From NCBI GenBank assembly GCA_964642165.1, contig CAZXOC010000050.1, forward strand, positions 1 through 32,785: a stretch of 32,785 bases of DNA, written 5' to 3'. Numbering within the stretch: the first letter of the stretch is position 1; every line of letters starts with the position of its first letter. Below are positions 14,218 to 21,832 of this stretch, in pieces. Origin of the DNA: CAYRVX01 sp964642165 (GTDB lineage: Bacteria > Planctomycetota > Phycisphaerae > SM23-33). The position numbers and the translations under genes were made by a program. Below the pieces are notes generated by a model that did not search any database, was not told the DNA's origin, and worked only from the letters and a program-made list of their open reading frames with translations.

Positions 14218-15780
14218 CTACGGTCCGGCGCCGCCCTCCTCGTCCTCGCCCCGGGCGGCGCGGGCCTTCCTCCGCAACGGGGAGAAGACGGCCGCCAGGG
14301 CCCGGCGATCCTCCTCGTCGAACTCCCGCAGGAGCCACAGCAAGGCCCCGTAGCCCGCCAGGAGGGCCAGCACCTGCAGGACCAGCAGCCAGCCCTCCGT
14401 CCGGGCGACGGCGGAGACCAGCCCGATCGCCCCGGCGGCCGCCGAGGTCCGGACCAGCGTCGCGACTTGGGGACACGCGCGGAGGTGCCGCCAGGCCACG
14501 GCAAACAGCACGCCGGCGGCCACCGCGCCCGTGGCCAGTGCCGCCCACGCCGTGCCGATCAGGCCGTAGCCCCGGTAGCCGAGGACCATGAGGACCGGCC
14601 CGGCGGCGACGAGGGGCAGGATCGCCGCGGCCGCCTGCCACGCCCGGTTCGCCCCGATCGGCACCTGCGCGTGCATGACGGCGAAGCCCCACAGGCCGAC
14701 CGAGGCGAACAGCACGGCGAAGAATCCCCCGGCGCCGGCGAATTGCCGCGACAGGACCAGCCTCACCAGTGCCGGCCCGGAGACGGCCATCAGGACCACC
14801 AGCGGGACCATCGCCAGCAGGTAGACCCGCTGGGCCTGGCGGAAGATGCTCCGGGCCTTCGCGAGCCGGCCCTGACTCATCAGGGCGCTGAGGCGGGCGA
14901 AGATGACGTAGGCCAGCGCGACCGTCCCCACGCGCGTCACCGAGGCCAACTGGTAGCCGGCCGCATAGGTGCCCCGCGCTACCTTGCTCGGCTCGAGCCC
15001 GCTGACGGTCCACAGGTCGGCCGCCGAGAGGGTGGCCAGGCCGATCGTGACCAGCAAGGCCGGGAGGCCCACGTCCAGCAGCCTGCGCCCCACCTCGATC
15101 CGCCGCGGCATGGCGGGTTCGATGAAGCGGCGCAGCAGCAGCCACCCCGCCAGCGCCGCCAGGGCCGTGCCCAACGCGTGCCCCGTCACGGCGCCGGCCG
15201 GTCCGAGTCCGACCAGGACGGCCAGCAGGATCAGCCCGGCGCGCCCAATGGCTCTGAAGCAGCGAAGCAGGGCGCTGCGCCCGAACAGGTGCAGGCCCTG
15301 AAAGGTCCGCGCCAGCGCGCCGAACAGGCCGCCGGCGACAACGTGGCTCGCGCCGATCAGCAGCGGGACGATCAGCGCCCGGTCGTCGGCGTAGTGGGCC
15401 ACCAGCGGCGAGAGCAGCACCAGCAGCAGCGCCAGGCCCGACGCGATCGGAAGACTGATGCGCCACAGCATGTTCGCCACGGCGCGGAGGTGGCGGTGGT
15501 CCTCGCTGACCAGCTTGCCGTAGGTCGTGGCGATGCCCCCGAGCTGGACGCGCTGCACCCAGAGCAGGATCGTCAGGACCACCACGAACCGCCCGTAGCT
15601 CACCGGCCCCAGCACGCGGGCCGACACGACGTGGATGAAGTAGCCCGAGACGAACGACAGGAGGTTCGCCGCCGCCTGGAGCGCCGTCCCGCGGGACGTG
15701 ACGTGGGCCACGGGCGTCGTCCCGGGCTCGCCCGGTCGCGGCGCGCTGGCGGCAATGGGCGGGTGGTCTCGATCGTTCAT
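14218..15780 (-). CDS. Wzx/MOP-family polysaccharide flippase
   Basis: A 520-aa membrane protein with about 12-14 hydrophobic segments and short loops. The N-terminal membrane part starts ALQAAANLLSFVSGYFIHVV and continues ARVLGPVSYGRFVVV, the pattern at the first helices of oligosaccharide flippases (LGPxxYG). The start has GAGGGA upstream. Such proteins move lipid-linked oligosaccharide across the inner membrane. It lies directly after the sulfatase-like gene (34 bp) and ends 97 bp before GT39 copy A. The C terminus is charged and cytoplasmic in outline. Confidence 0.88.
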   Translation of the reverse strand: MNDRDHPPIAASAPRPGEPGTTPVAHVTSRGTALQAAANLLSFVSGYFIHVVSARVLGPVSYGRFVVVLTILLWVQRVQLGGIATTYGKLVSEDHRHLRAVANMLWRISLPIASGLALLLVLLSPLVAHYADDRALIVPLLIGASHVVAGGLFGALARTFQGLHLFGRSALLRCFRAIGRAGLILLAVLVGLGPAGAVTGHALGTALAALAGWLLLRRFIEPAMPRRIEVGRRLLDVGLPALLVTIGLATLSAADLWTVSGLEPSKVARGTYAAGYQLASVTRVGTVALAYVIFARLSALMSQGRLAKARSIFRQAQRVYLLAMVPLVVLMAVSGPALVRLVLSRQFAGAGGFFAVLFASVGLWGFAVMHAQVPIGANRAWQAAAAILPLVAAGPVLMVLGYRGYGLIGTAWAALATGAVAAGVLFAVAWRHLRACPQVATLVRTSAAAGAIGLVSAVARTEGWLLVLQVLALLAGYGALLWLLREFDEEDRRALAAVFSPLRRKARAARGEDEEGGAGP

Positions 15781-15814
15781 CGGCGGTTCCCTCGACGGGC
15801 GCGCAGCCGGGGGG

Positions 15815-17248
15815 CTACAGGTAGCCCAGCTCCTCGAGTCGCCGCCGCACCTGCGGGTCCATGGGGGGCGCGGCGGCGGCCTCCAGCAGGCCCGTGTCCT
15901 GCCCGCTGCGAATGTCCGCCAGCGCCCGGCGGAGGCGCTGGAGCCGCTCGGGCTCGGCGGCGGCGAGATCGTCCTGTTCCAGGTAGTCCTCGGGGTAGCG
16001 GTACAGCCTCTCCGTGCCGTCGAGCCGATCGCAGAAGAGCTTGCGCCCCTCGTGGATCAGGGCCTCCTGGCGGACCCAGGGCATGGTCAGCTCGGCGAAC
16101 ATCGGCCGCTCCGGCAGCGCGTCGCCCGCCGCGGCGTCCAGCAGCGAGGTGCCGCGGACGAGCCCGCGCGGAGCGACGCCCAGGCAGTCCAGGACGGTCG
16201 GCGCGACGTCGATCTGCCCGGCGATGCCTTCGACCCTCCCCCCGCCGCGCTCGCCCCCGGGCAGTCGCATCATCATCAGCGGGTGGATCACGGGGTTGCG
16301 CAGGCCGTCCATGTGGCCGAAGTCCCCGTGCTCGTAGAGGCTGTCGCCGTGGTCGCTCAGGACGATCAGCAGCGTGCGGTCGAGGTCGACGCCGGACCGC
16401 AGCAGGTCCACCGTCTCTCCGAGCAGCCCGTCCGCCCACGCCACCCGTCGGTCGTACCGCATTCGGAGGAAGGCCACCTCCTCGTCGGTCAGCTCCCGCC
16501 GGCCCTGGTTGATGTCGGCGATCAGGTTCCGGAGCTTGCCGACGGGCGCCCGCTCGATTCCCTTGCGGGCCTTGCGGGCCCGCCGGTAGCGCCGGAACCA
16601 CCGCGGCAGCCCGCCCAGCACGGGGACCCTCTCCAGCCGGTGCCAGTAGTACTGCAGCAGCCGGATGTGCAGCGGCGTGGGGCTCCAGAGCGGCGCGGCG
16701 GGGCTGGCGGGCGGCTCGGCGACGGCGTCCGCCTCGCCCGGCGAGCCGACGTACGGCCAGTGCGCGCCCCACTGGTGCAGGAACAGGAAGAAGGGCGTGT
16801 CGCCCTGGCGGCAGGCCCACTTGACCGCCGCGGCGCTGACGCCCCGGACCCGCCGGCCGGACCGCCGCCACTCCGGGTACCGCACGTGCTGGAAGCCCGT
16901 CGTCACGTCGGCCTTGGGGATGAAGAACGGCACCATCGAGAAGCTCGCCGTGCCGTAGCCCAGGTCGCCCAGGTGGGCGGCCAGCGGGACGACGCCCGCG
17001 GTCATCTCGGCCCCGGCCTGCACCAGCCCGTGGTCGCAGGGATACGCGCCCGTGAACATCGTGGCGTGGTTCGGCAGGGTCCAGGACGAATGGGCGATGC
17101 ACCGCTCGAAGACCACGGCCTGCTCGGCCAGCCGCCCCATGGCGGGAGTCAGGTCGCCCGCCGGCGCGCCCGGCCAGCAGACCGTTCGGTCCGCCCGGAC
17201 GGAGTCCAACGAGATCAGGACGACGTTCGGTCTGCTGCTCCCGGCCAC
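15815..17248 (-). CDS. Alkaline phosphatase superfamily (sulfatase-like) hydrolase or transferase
   Basis: A 477-aa protein with a GTG start and GGAGAAAG upstream. It begins RPNVVLISLDSVRAD with metal-ligand Asp15. The catalytic region is SSWTLPNHATMFTG (54-67), where a classical sulfatase has CxPSR. There is no cysteine to convert to formylglycine, so the nucleophile would be Ser or Thr. VLSDHGDSLYEHG supplies the second metal site. The end, RRLEELGYL, is typical of sulfatase-fold proteins in exopolysaccharide clusters. There is no signal peptide or membrane helix, so it is probably cytoplasmic. It may be a phospho- or sulfo-group hydrolase or transferase acting on the glycan. Confidence 0.82.
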   Translation of the reverse strand: MAGSSRPNVVLISLDSVRADRTVCWPGAPAGDLTPAMGRLAEQAVVFERCIAHSSWTLPNHATMFTGAYPCDHGLVQAGAEMTAGVVPLAAHLGDLGYGTASFSMVPFFIPKADVTTGFQHVRYPEWRRSGRRVRGVSAAAVKWACRQGDTPFFLFLHQWGAHWPYVGSPGEADAVAEPPASPAAPLWSPTPLHIRLLQYYWHRLERVPVLGGLPRWFRRYRRARKARKGIERAPVGKLRNLIADINQGRRELTDEEVAFLRMRYDRRVAWADGLLGETVDLLRSGVDLDRTLLIVLSDHGDSLYEHGDFGHMDGLRNPVIHPLMMMRLPGGERGGGRVEGIAGQIDVAPTVLDCLGVAPRGLVRGTSLLDAAAGDALPERPMFAELTMPWVRQEALIHEGRKLFCDRLDGTERLYRYPEDYLEQDDLAAAEPERLQRLRRALADIRSGQDTGLLEAAAAPPMDPQVRRRLEELGYL

Positions 17249-17300
17249 GCGGCTTTCTCCGTTGAGTGTGTTCGTTGTCTTGCTGCCATCGACGGCTCCG

Positions 17301-18296
17301 TCAGAGAAGCCCGTGCTCCTGCGCCCACGTCACGGTTCGCTCGACGCCCTCGGCCAGCGGGACGAGCGGCTCGTAGCCCAGCTCGCGCCGGGCCTTGTCG
17401 ATCGAGAACACGCGGTCGGCCGTCAGGGATCGCAGGTTCTGGCGCGTCATCGCCGGCGTGGCGCGTGTGAGCTTCGAGAGCATCTCGAAGCACCAGCCCG
17501 CCGCGAAGCCGAACCACATCGGCAGGTGCGGTCCCGGCCTGCGGACGCCCAGGTTGCGGGCGATGAGATCGAGCATCCGGTCGAACTCGAACGACTCCCG
17601 GCCGGTGAGGATGTAGACCTCGCCGGGTCGGCCCTTCTCGGCCGCCAGGATCAGCCCGGCGACCAGGTCGGACACGTAGACGCCCGGGGTGAGCTTCCGA
17701 CCACGGCCGAAGATGGGAAACCGCCGTCGGCGCACGAGGCGGGCCACCCGCAGGAACTCCGACCCCTCGCCTTCCGGGCCGTAGACCATGCTGGGCCGGG
17801 CGATCACCGCGGGGAACTGCCGCTGCTGCCAGTATCGCAGGACCTCCCGCTCGCCCTGGAGCTTGCTCCGCTGGTACGGCGTGACGGGGCGGGGCTCGGT
17901 GGACTCGTCGACCGTCTCGGAGGGGATCAGCCCCATCGCCGCCGTGCTGCTGGCGTGGAGGAACTTGCGGATCGACGCGCGGAGGCACTCCTCGATGAGG
18001 TGGCGGGTCCCCGTGACGTTGACCTCGACGAAGCGGCGGTAGGCCTCGTCCGTGACGGCGCCGACGTGACCCAGCGCGGCCAGGTGGTACACGACGGCCA
18101 CGCCGTCGGCCGCGCCCTCCAGCGTGTGTGGCTCGACGACGTCGCCGGTGTGAAGCTGGACCGACTCCCGCGGCAAGACGTTCACGTCGCTGGATTTGCG
18201 CACCAGGCACCGCACGGTCTGCCCGCGGGCGAGAAGCTCCCGCACCAGGTGCCGCCCGATGAATCCCGTCGCACCCGTCACCAGCGCGTCTACCAT
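17301..18296 (-). CDS. NAD-dependent epimerase/dehydratase (extended SDR)
   Basis: A 331-aa protein. The nucleotide-binding loop is TGATGFIG (7-14), the catalytic Tyr-Lys pair is YQRSK (Tyr141, Lys145), and the Ser/Thr region is ASSTAAMG. ARPSMVYGPEGEG is the usual substrate-side segment. It probably changes a nucleotide sugar or lipid-linked sugar for the nearby glycosyltransferases. The C-terminal half, with TPGVYVSDLVAG, resembles the broader WcaG group; a sterol- or hopanoid-type dehydrogenase is an alternative. It has its own promoter-like site upstream and is followed by the sulfatase-like gene after 52 bp. Confidence 0.9.
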   Translation of the reverse strand: MVDALVTGATGFIGRHLVRELLARGQTVRCLVRKSSDVNVLPRESVQLHTGDVVEPHTLEGAADGVAVVYHLAALGHVGAVTDEAYRRFVEVNVTGTRHLIEECLRASIRKFLHASSTAAMGLIPSETVDESTEPRPVTPYQRSKLQGEREVLRYWQQRQFPAVIARPSMVYGPEGEGSEFLRVARLVRRRRFPIFGRGRKLTPGVYVSDLVAGLILAAEKGRPGEVYILTGRESFEFDRMLDLIARNLGVRRPGPHLPMWFGFAAGWCFEMLSKLTRATPAMTRQNLRSLTADRVFSIDKARRELGYEPLVPLAEGVERTVTWAQEHGLL

Positions 18297-18340
18297 GAGG
18301 TCTGCTCTCGGCGGGGCTGCCGGCCGCCACGCGAGCCGGT

Positions 18341-18369
18341 ATCTTACCAGTTGGCCCGGCGCGGGGAAA
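18341..18369 (-). promoter_or_regulatory. Extended -10 promoter of the epimerase gene
   Basis: On the minus strand, TGG followed by TAAGAT (18349-18341), with a weak TTTCCC at the -35 position (18369-18364, 17-bp spacer). The start would be near 18334. The pattern resembles the extended -10 sites at 10201 and 19585. Confidence 0.45.
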
Positions 18370-18394
18370 CCCGGTCACCGAAGCCCGCGGGGAC

Positions 18395-19537
18395 CTACGG
18401 CGGGCAGAGGGTGTTCTTGAGCACCCGGACCATCGACGGGGCGTGCAGGAGGATGTCGCTGTATCGCTGGTTGGCCAGGGGGCAGACGCACTCGCGCCGG
18501 CGGACGAAGCGGCGGACGGCCTCCGCGCCGCGGCTGTGCCACAGCGCGCGGAAGTCGCAGCCGAAATCGCGCACGTTGCCCATCGACTTGCTGTCGGCCA
18601 GGATGCAGCACGGCCAGACGTCGCCGTAGGCGCTGAGGTGGGCGTTGGCGATGCCGGCGTAGCAGGGGATCGCTCGCCGGCGGGTCTTGAGCGTTTGGAC
18701 CACGATGTCGTAGTAGATCCACCGCGCGGCATTGGTGGACCGCTGAAAGAGCGGCGAGTGCCGCATCTCGCTGGCGATCTCGCTCTTGAACAGGGCCACC
18801 GCCCGCTCGTAGTCCTCGGGGTCGGGCGTGATGTCCTCCTCCAGGTTGCACAGCTCGAGCCGCCGCTCGGCGATCTCGTTTCGGTAGCTGTCCACGCCGA
18901 GCTTCGCCCCGTACTCGGCGATCCGCCGGATGTCGTGGACGTTCATCCGGCTGATGATCGTGCCGATCTCGACGCTGAGGAAGGGCGCGTCGGCCTTCAT
19001 GGCCTTGAGGCCCTCCAGCGCCTCCAGAACGCCCTCGAAGTTGCCCGGCACGCCGCGGATCTCGTCGTGCTGGGCGCCGATGCCGTCGTACGACGGCTTG
19101 ACCGTCAGGTGCACGTCGCGGCCGCTCCGCCGGATGACGTCGATCACCTCCCGCGTGCCGGCGAGCGTGCGCCGGGGGTCCACGCAGTTGGTGGGGATGT
19201 GCACGACCTTCGGCCGGCAGTGGCGAATCGCCAGCTCCACGATCTGCGGCAGGTCGCGCCGCAGGAAGGGCTCGCCCCCGCTGACGTTGAAGACCCACAG
19301 CCTGCCGACCGTCGGGAGGATCCTGGCGATCTCGTCCAGCGACAATTCGTCCCGGTAGTTGGCCTTATGATCGCGGTAGATCCGCCAGATCAGGCAGGTC
19401 CTGCAGCGGGAGTTGCACAGGTTGGTCACGGAGAACGTCAGGTTGATCGGCCCCGCGGGGCGGACCAGGCCCAGCCGCGCCAGGCGGTAGTTCAGGCATC
19501 GCCCCGCCAGCCACACAGAAAACCGGATCCTCCGCAT
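18395..19537 (-). CDS. Radical SAM protein with SPASM-like C-terminal cysteines
   Basis: A 380-aa enzyme. The cluster motif is CNSRCRTC (Cys41, Cys45, Cys48), followed by VSGGEPFLR, the SAM-binding GGE motif. The C-terminal third has CYAG, WPCC and CVCPLAN cysteines, as in SPASM/twitch domains that bind extra Fe-S clusters. The start is ATG at 19537; the frame is open to an ATG at 19594, but that codon overlaps the predicted -10 element, so it cannot lie on the main mRNA. Relatives occur in lipid, sugar and peptide modification. In this cluster a role in the glycan or its carrier lipid is inferred; the substrate is unknown. Confidence 0.88.
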   Translation of the reverse strand: MRRIRFSVWLAGRCLNYRLARLGLVRPAGPINLTFSVTNLCNSRCRTCLIWRIYRDHKANYRDELSLDEIARILPTVGRLWVFNVSGGEPFLRRDLPQIVELAIRHCRPKVVHIPTNCVDPRRTLAGTREVIDVIRRSGRDVHLTVKPSYDGIGAQHDEIRGVPGNFEGVLEALEGLKAMKADAPFLSVEIGTIISRMNVHDIRRIAEYGAKLGVDSYRNEIAERRLELCNLEEDITPDPEDYERAVALFKSEIASEMRHSPLFQRSTNAARWIYYDIVVQTLKTRRRAIPCYAGIANAHLSAYGDVWPCCILADSKSMGNVRDFGCDFRALWHSRGAEAVRRFVRRRECVCPLANQRYSDILLHAPSMVRVLKNTLCPP

Positions 19538-19584
19538 ATCAAGTAACCTGCTGTCTACCGGTGCCGTCTGGGAACAGTGGAGGC

Positions 19585-19614
19585 ATTCTAGCATCCGCCG
19601 GGCGGTGGGGGCAA
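19585..19614 (-). promoter_or_regulatory. Promoter of the radical SAM gene
   Basis: On the minus strand, TTGCCC (19614-19609), an 18-bp spacer ending in TGC, and TAGAAT (19590-19585), an extended -10. It lies in the 91 bp between the GT4 stop and the radical SAM start and decides the start codon of that gene. Confidence 0.55.
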
Positions 19615-19628
19615 TCGCGGCCCGGGGG

Positions 19629-20795
19629 CTACGGGGCCAGGAGGCGCCTGTAGAGCTCGACGGTGCGGTCGGCGATCTCGTCCCAGCCGCACGTGCGGGC
19701 GATCCTCCGGGACGCCTCGGCCATCCGGCGCAGGCGATCGGGGTCCCGCAGGCATCGCCGGACGGCCTCGGCGAGGGCGTCGGGGTCGTCGGGGGGCACG
19801 ACGCACCGGGGGTCGTCCACCAAGTCCGGCAGGGCGCCGACGTTCGTGACGATCATGGGCTTGGCGAAGGCCAGGGCCAGCGACCCGACGCCGGTCTGCG
19901 ATTCGAAGTGACGGTAAGGCAGGACCACCAGCTCGGCGGCCTGGAAGAACGGCGCGACCTGGTCGGCGGGGACGAAATCCAGGTGCAGCCGGACGTTGTC
20001 CCCCAGCCCCAGCGCGTCGATCTGCCGCCGGCAGGCGTGCCGGTCGCCCCAGGGCTTGCCCGCGATCAGCAGCAGCAGGTCATCCCCGCCCCCGGCGAGC
20101 TTCGCGACGGCCTCCAGCAGCACGTCCAGGCCCTTGTACGGGCGAATGGAGCCGAAGAACAGCAGCGTGCGCCGGTCGGGCGCGATGCCGAGCCGCCGTC
20201 GGGCCTGCCGCGCCGTAGGCGCCCCCTCGGCGAAGAAACCCAGCACCCCGTGGGGGATCCGGCTGATGCGGTCCACCGGCAGGCGCGTCTTCCGCCGGAG
20301 CTGCTCGGCGTTGCGACGCGAATGCACGATGACGTGATCGGCCAGCCGAAGCACCAGGCGATCCATCAGCCGCGGCAGCAGGCCGTCCTCGTGGGCCGAG
20401 ACGTTGTGCATCGTCAGGACGACCGGCCGCCCGCGAAGCTTGGCCATCAGCAGGAAGGCGACGTACGCCGGCCCCAGCGGCCAGGACCACCACTGCGCGT
20501 GGAGCAGCCGCCCCGGCGTTCGCAGCCCGTGCCAGAGCCAGCCGAACGGGTTGTACCAGGTCAGCTGCCGGTGGACGCGGAGCCGCGGCCCGGCGACGTC
20601 CGGGGGGCTCTCGTCGCGCAGGCGCCCGGCCGGGTGCAGCCAGGCGGGGTAGAGCCGGCGGAAGGCCATGAAGTCCACGTTCGTCCGCCGCGCGACGGCG
20701 CGGGCCAGCTCGAGGCAGTAGGCGCTGATGCCCCCGGTGGGCGGCATCGAGCCGAGCATGGCCACGTGAAGGGTTTCGGTCGGCGGGTGCGTCAT
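19629..20795 (-). CDS. GT4-family (GT-B fold) glycosyltransferase
   Basis: A 388-aa cytoplasmic enzyme. The N-terminal domain begins VAMLGSMPPTGGISAYCLEL, with the Gly-rich acceptor-side loop. The second Rossmann domain starts near residue 200 with FFGSIRPYKGLDVLLEA, where the K of RPYKG is the usual donor phosphate contact. The catalytic-side EX7E region is modified to ESQTGVGSLALAFAKPMI. It probably adds a hexose to the lipid-linked glycan. It starts 55 bp after the GT2 stop, so it is likely in one operon with the genes to its right. Confidence 0.92.
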   Translation of the reverse strand: MTHPPTETLHVAMLGSMPPTGGISAYCLELARAVARRTNVDFMAFRRLYPAWLHPAGRLRDESPPDVAGPRLRVHRQLTWYNPFGWLWHGLRTPGRLLHAQWWSWPLGPAYVAFLLMAKLRGRPVVLTMHNVSAHEDGLLPRLMDRLVLRLADHVIVHSRRNAEQLRRKTRLPVDRISRIPHGVLGFFAEGAPTARQARRRLGIAPDRRTLLFFGSIRPYKGLDVLLEAVAKLAGGGDDLLLLIAGKPWGDRHACRRQIDALGLGDNVRLHLDFVPADQVAPFFQAAELVVLPYRHFESQTGVGSLALAFAKPMIVTNVGALPDLVDDPRCVVPPDDPDALAEAVRRCLRDPDRLRRMAEASRRIARTCGWDEIADRTVELYRRLLAP

Positions 20796-20850
20796 GGGCG
20801 TTGGGCCCGGGGCGGGCTGTCCGTGGTCGCCGGAGAGCCCCGTCCGGCGT

Positions 20851-21822
20851 CTACGGCGCGTCGGCCCGCAGCGGGCGGTTCATCTCCATGTCGAACCACA
20901 TCGCGAACAGGACGAACTGCGCGGCGCTGACGCTGCAGAAGACCCACAGCAGCGCGTTCATCTGCGGAATCCGACTGGTCGCGATCCACACCCAGATCAT
21001 CCGAACAAACGCGAACAGCCCGATCAGGAAGAGGAACAGGCCCATCCCGTAGAACATTACCAGCGGGTGGAAGTCGTGGATGACGTACCGGCGGCCCATG
21101 CGGTAGCAGAACCGCTTGAGGATCAGCCACATCATCGTCGGCAGGATCTTCCGCAGCTTCATCTTGGACTGCTCGCCGACGTTGTAGACCGGGCGGATCG
21201 GCACGTCCAGCACGCGCATCCGGTAGACGTTCAGCCGCACCAGCATGTCGTTGGGGTAGCCGAAGCGGGGGTAGAGGCCCTTCAGCTCGATGGTCTCCAG
21301 GGCCCTTCGGCTGACGGCGACGTAGGCGGTCTGCGAGTCGGCGACGTGCCAGTAGCCGCTGGCGATCTTCGTGAGCATGGACAGGAAGGCGTTGCCGAGG
21401 TAGCGGTAGTGCGGCATGCTCTGCCAGGCGCCGCGGTAGAACAGGCGGTTTCCCTTGGCGTAATCGGCCTGGCCTCGGGCGACCGGGGCGACCAGCAGGT
21501 GCAGCTCGGTGGCGTCCATCTGCCCGTCGCCGTCCATCACCGCGCCGATGTCGAACTTCTGCTCGATGATCTCACGGTAGCCCCGGGCGACGGCGGCGCC
21601 CTGGCCCCGGTTGGTGTCCTGGCGGAGCAGCGAGACGCGCCCGGACGCCCCGCCGTTGGCGGCGATGTGCTCGTCGACGACCTCGCACGTGCGGTCCGTG
21701 CTGGCGTCGTCGACCACCAGGACGCGGTCCACGAAGTCCGGCATCGTCTCCAGGACGCTGCCGATCTGCGTCTCCTCGTTGTAGCACGGCACCACGACCG
21801 CGACCGTCTTGCCTTCGAACAC
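20851..21822 (-). CDS. DPM1-like GT2 glycosyltransferase with C-terminal membrane helices (copy 1)
   Basis: A 323-aa protein. The start is GTG (MFEGKTVAVVV), with AGGAG 9 bp upstream, the same arrangement as in copies 2 and 3; the open frame upstream is not coding. Motifs are VPCYNEE, VVDDASTDRT and the metal-binding DGD (Asp97, Asp99) in VMDGDGQMD. Two hydrophobic segments (about 235-260 and 275-300) anchor it to the membrane. Such enzymes make polyprenyl-phosphate sugars, the donors used by GT39-like enzymes. It begins 11 bp after the stop of GT39-like copy B, so the two are probably a functional pair. Confidence 0.93.
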   Translation of the reverse strand: MFEGKTVAVVVPCYNEETQIGSVLETMPDFVDRVLVVDDASTDRTCEVVDEHIAANGGASGRVSLLRQDTNRGQGAAVARGYREIIEQKFDIGAVMDGDGQMDATELHLLVAPVARGQADYAKGNRLFYRGAWQSMPHYRYLGNAFLSMLTKIASGYWHVADSQTAYVAVSRRALETIELKGLYPRFGYPNDMLVRLNVYRMRVLDVPIRPVYNVGEQSKMKLRKILPTMMWLILKRFCYRMGRRYVIHDFHPLVMFYGMGLFLFLIGLFAFVRMIWVWIATSRIPQMNALLWVFCSVSAAQFVLFAMWFDMEMNRPLRADAP

Positions 21823-21832
21823 CGGTCTTCTC

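Noticed and set aside
12543..17470. Long plus-strand reading frames (590-804 aa) across the polysaccharide cluster
   Set aside because: They are Arg/Pro/Ala/Gly-rich, lack any domain, and lie opposite well-recognised minus-strand genes. In GC-rich DNA such shadows are expected.
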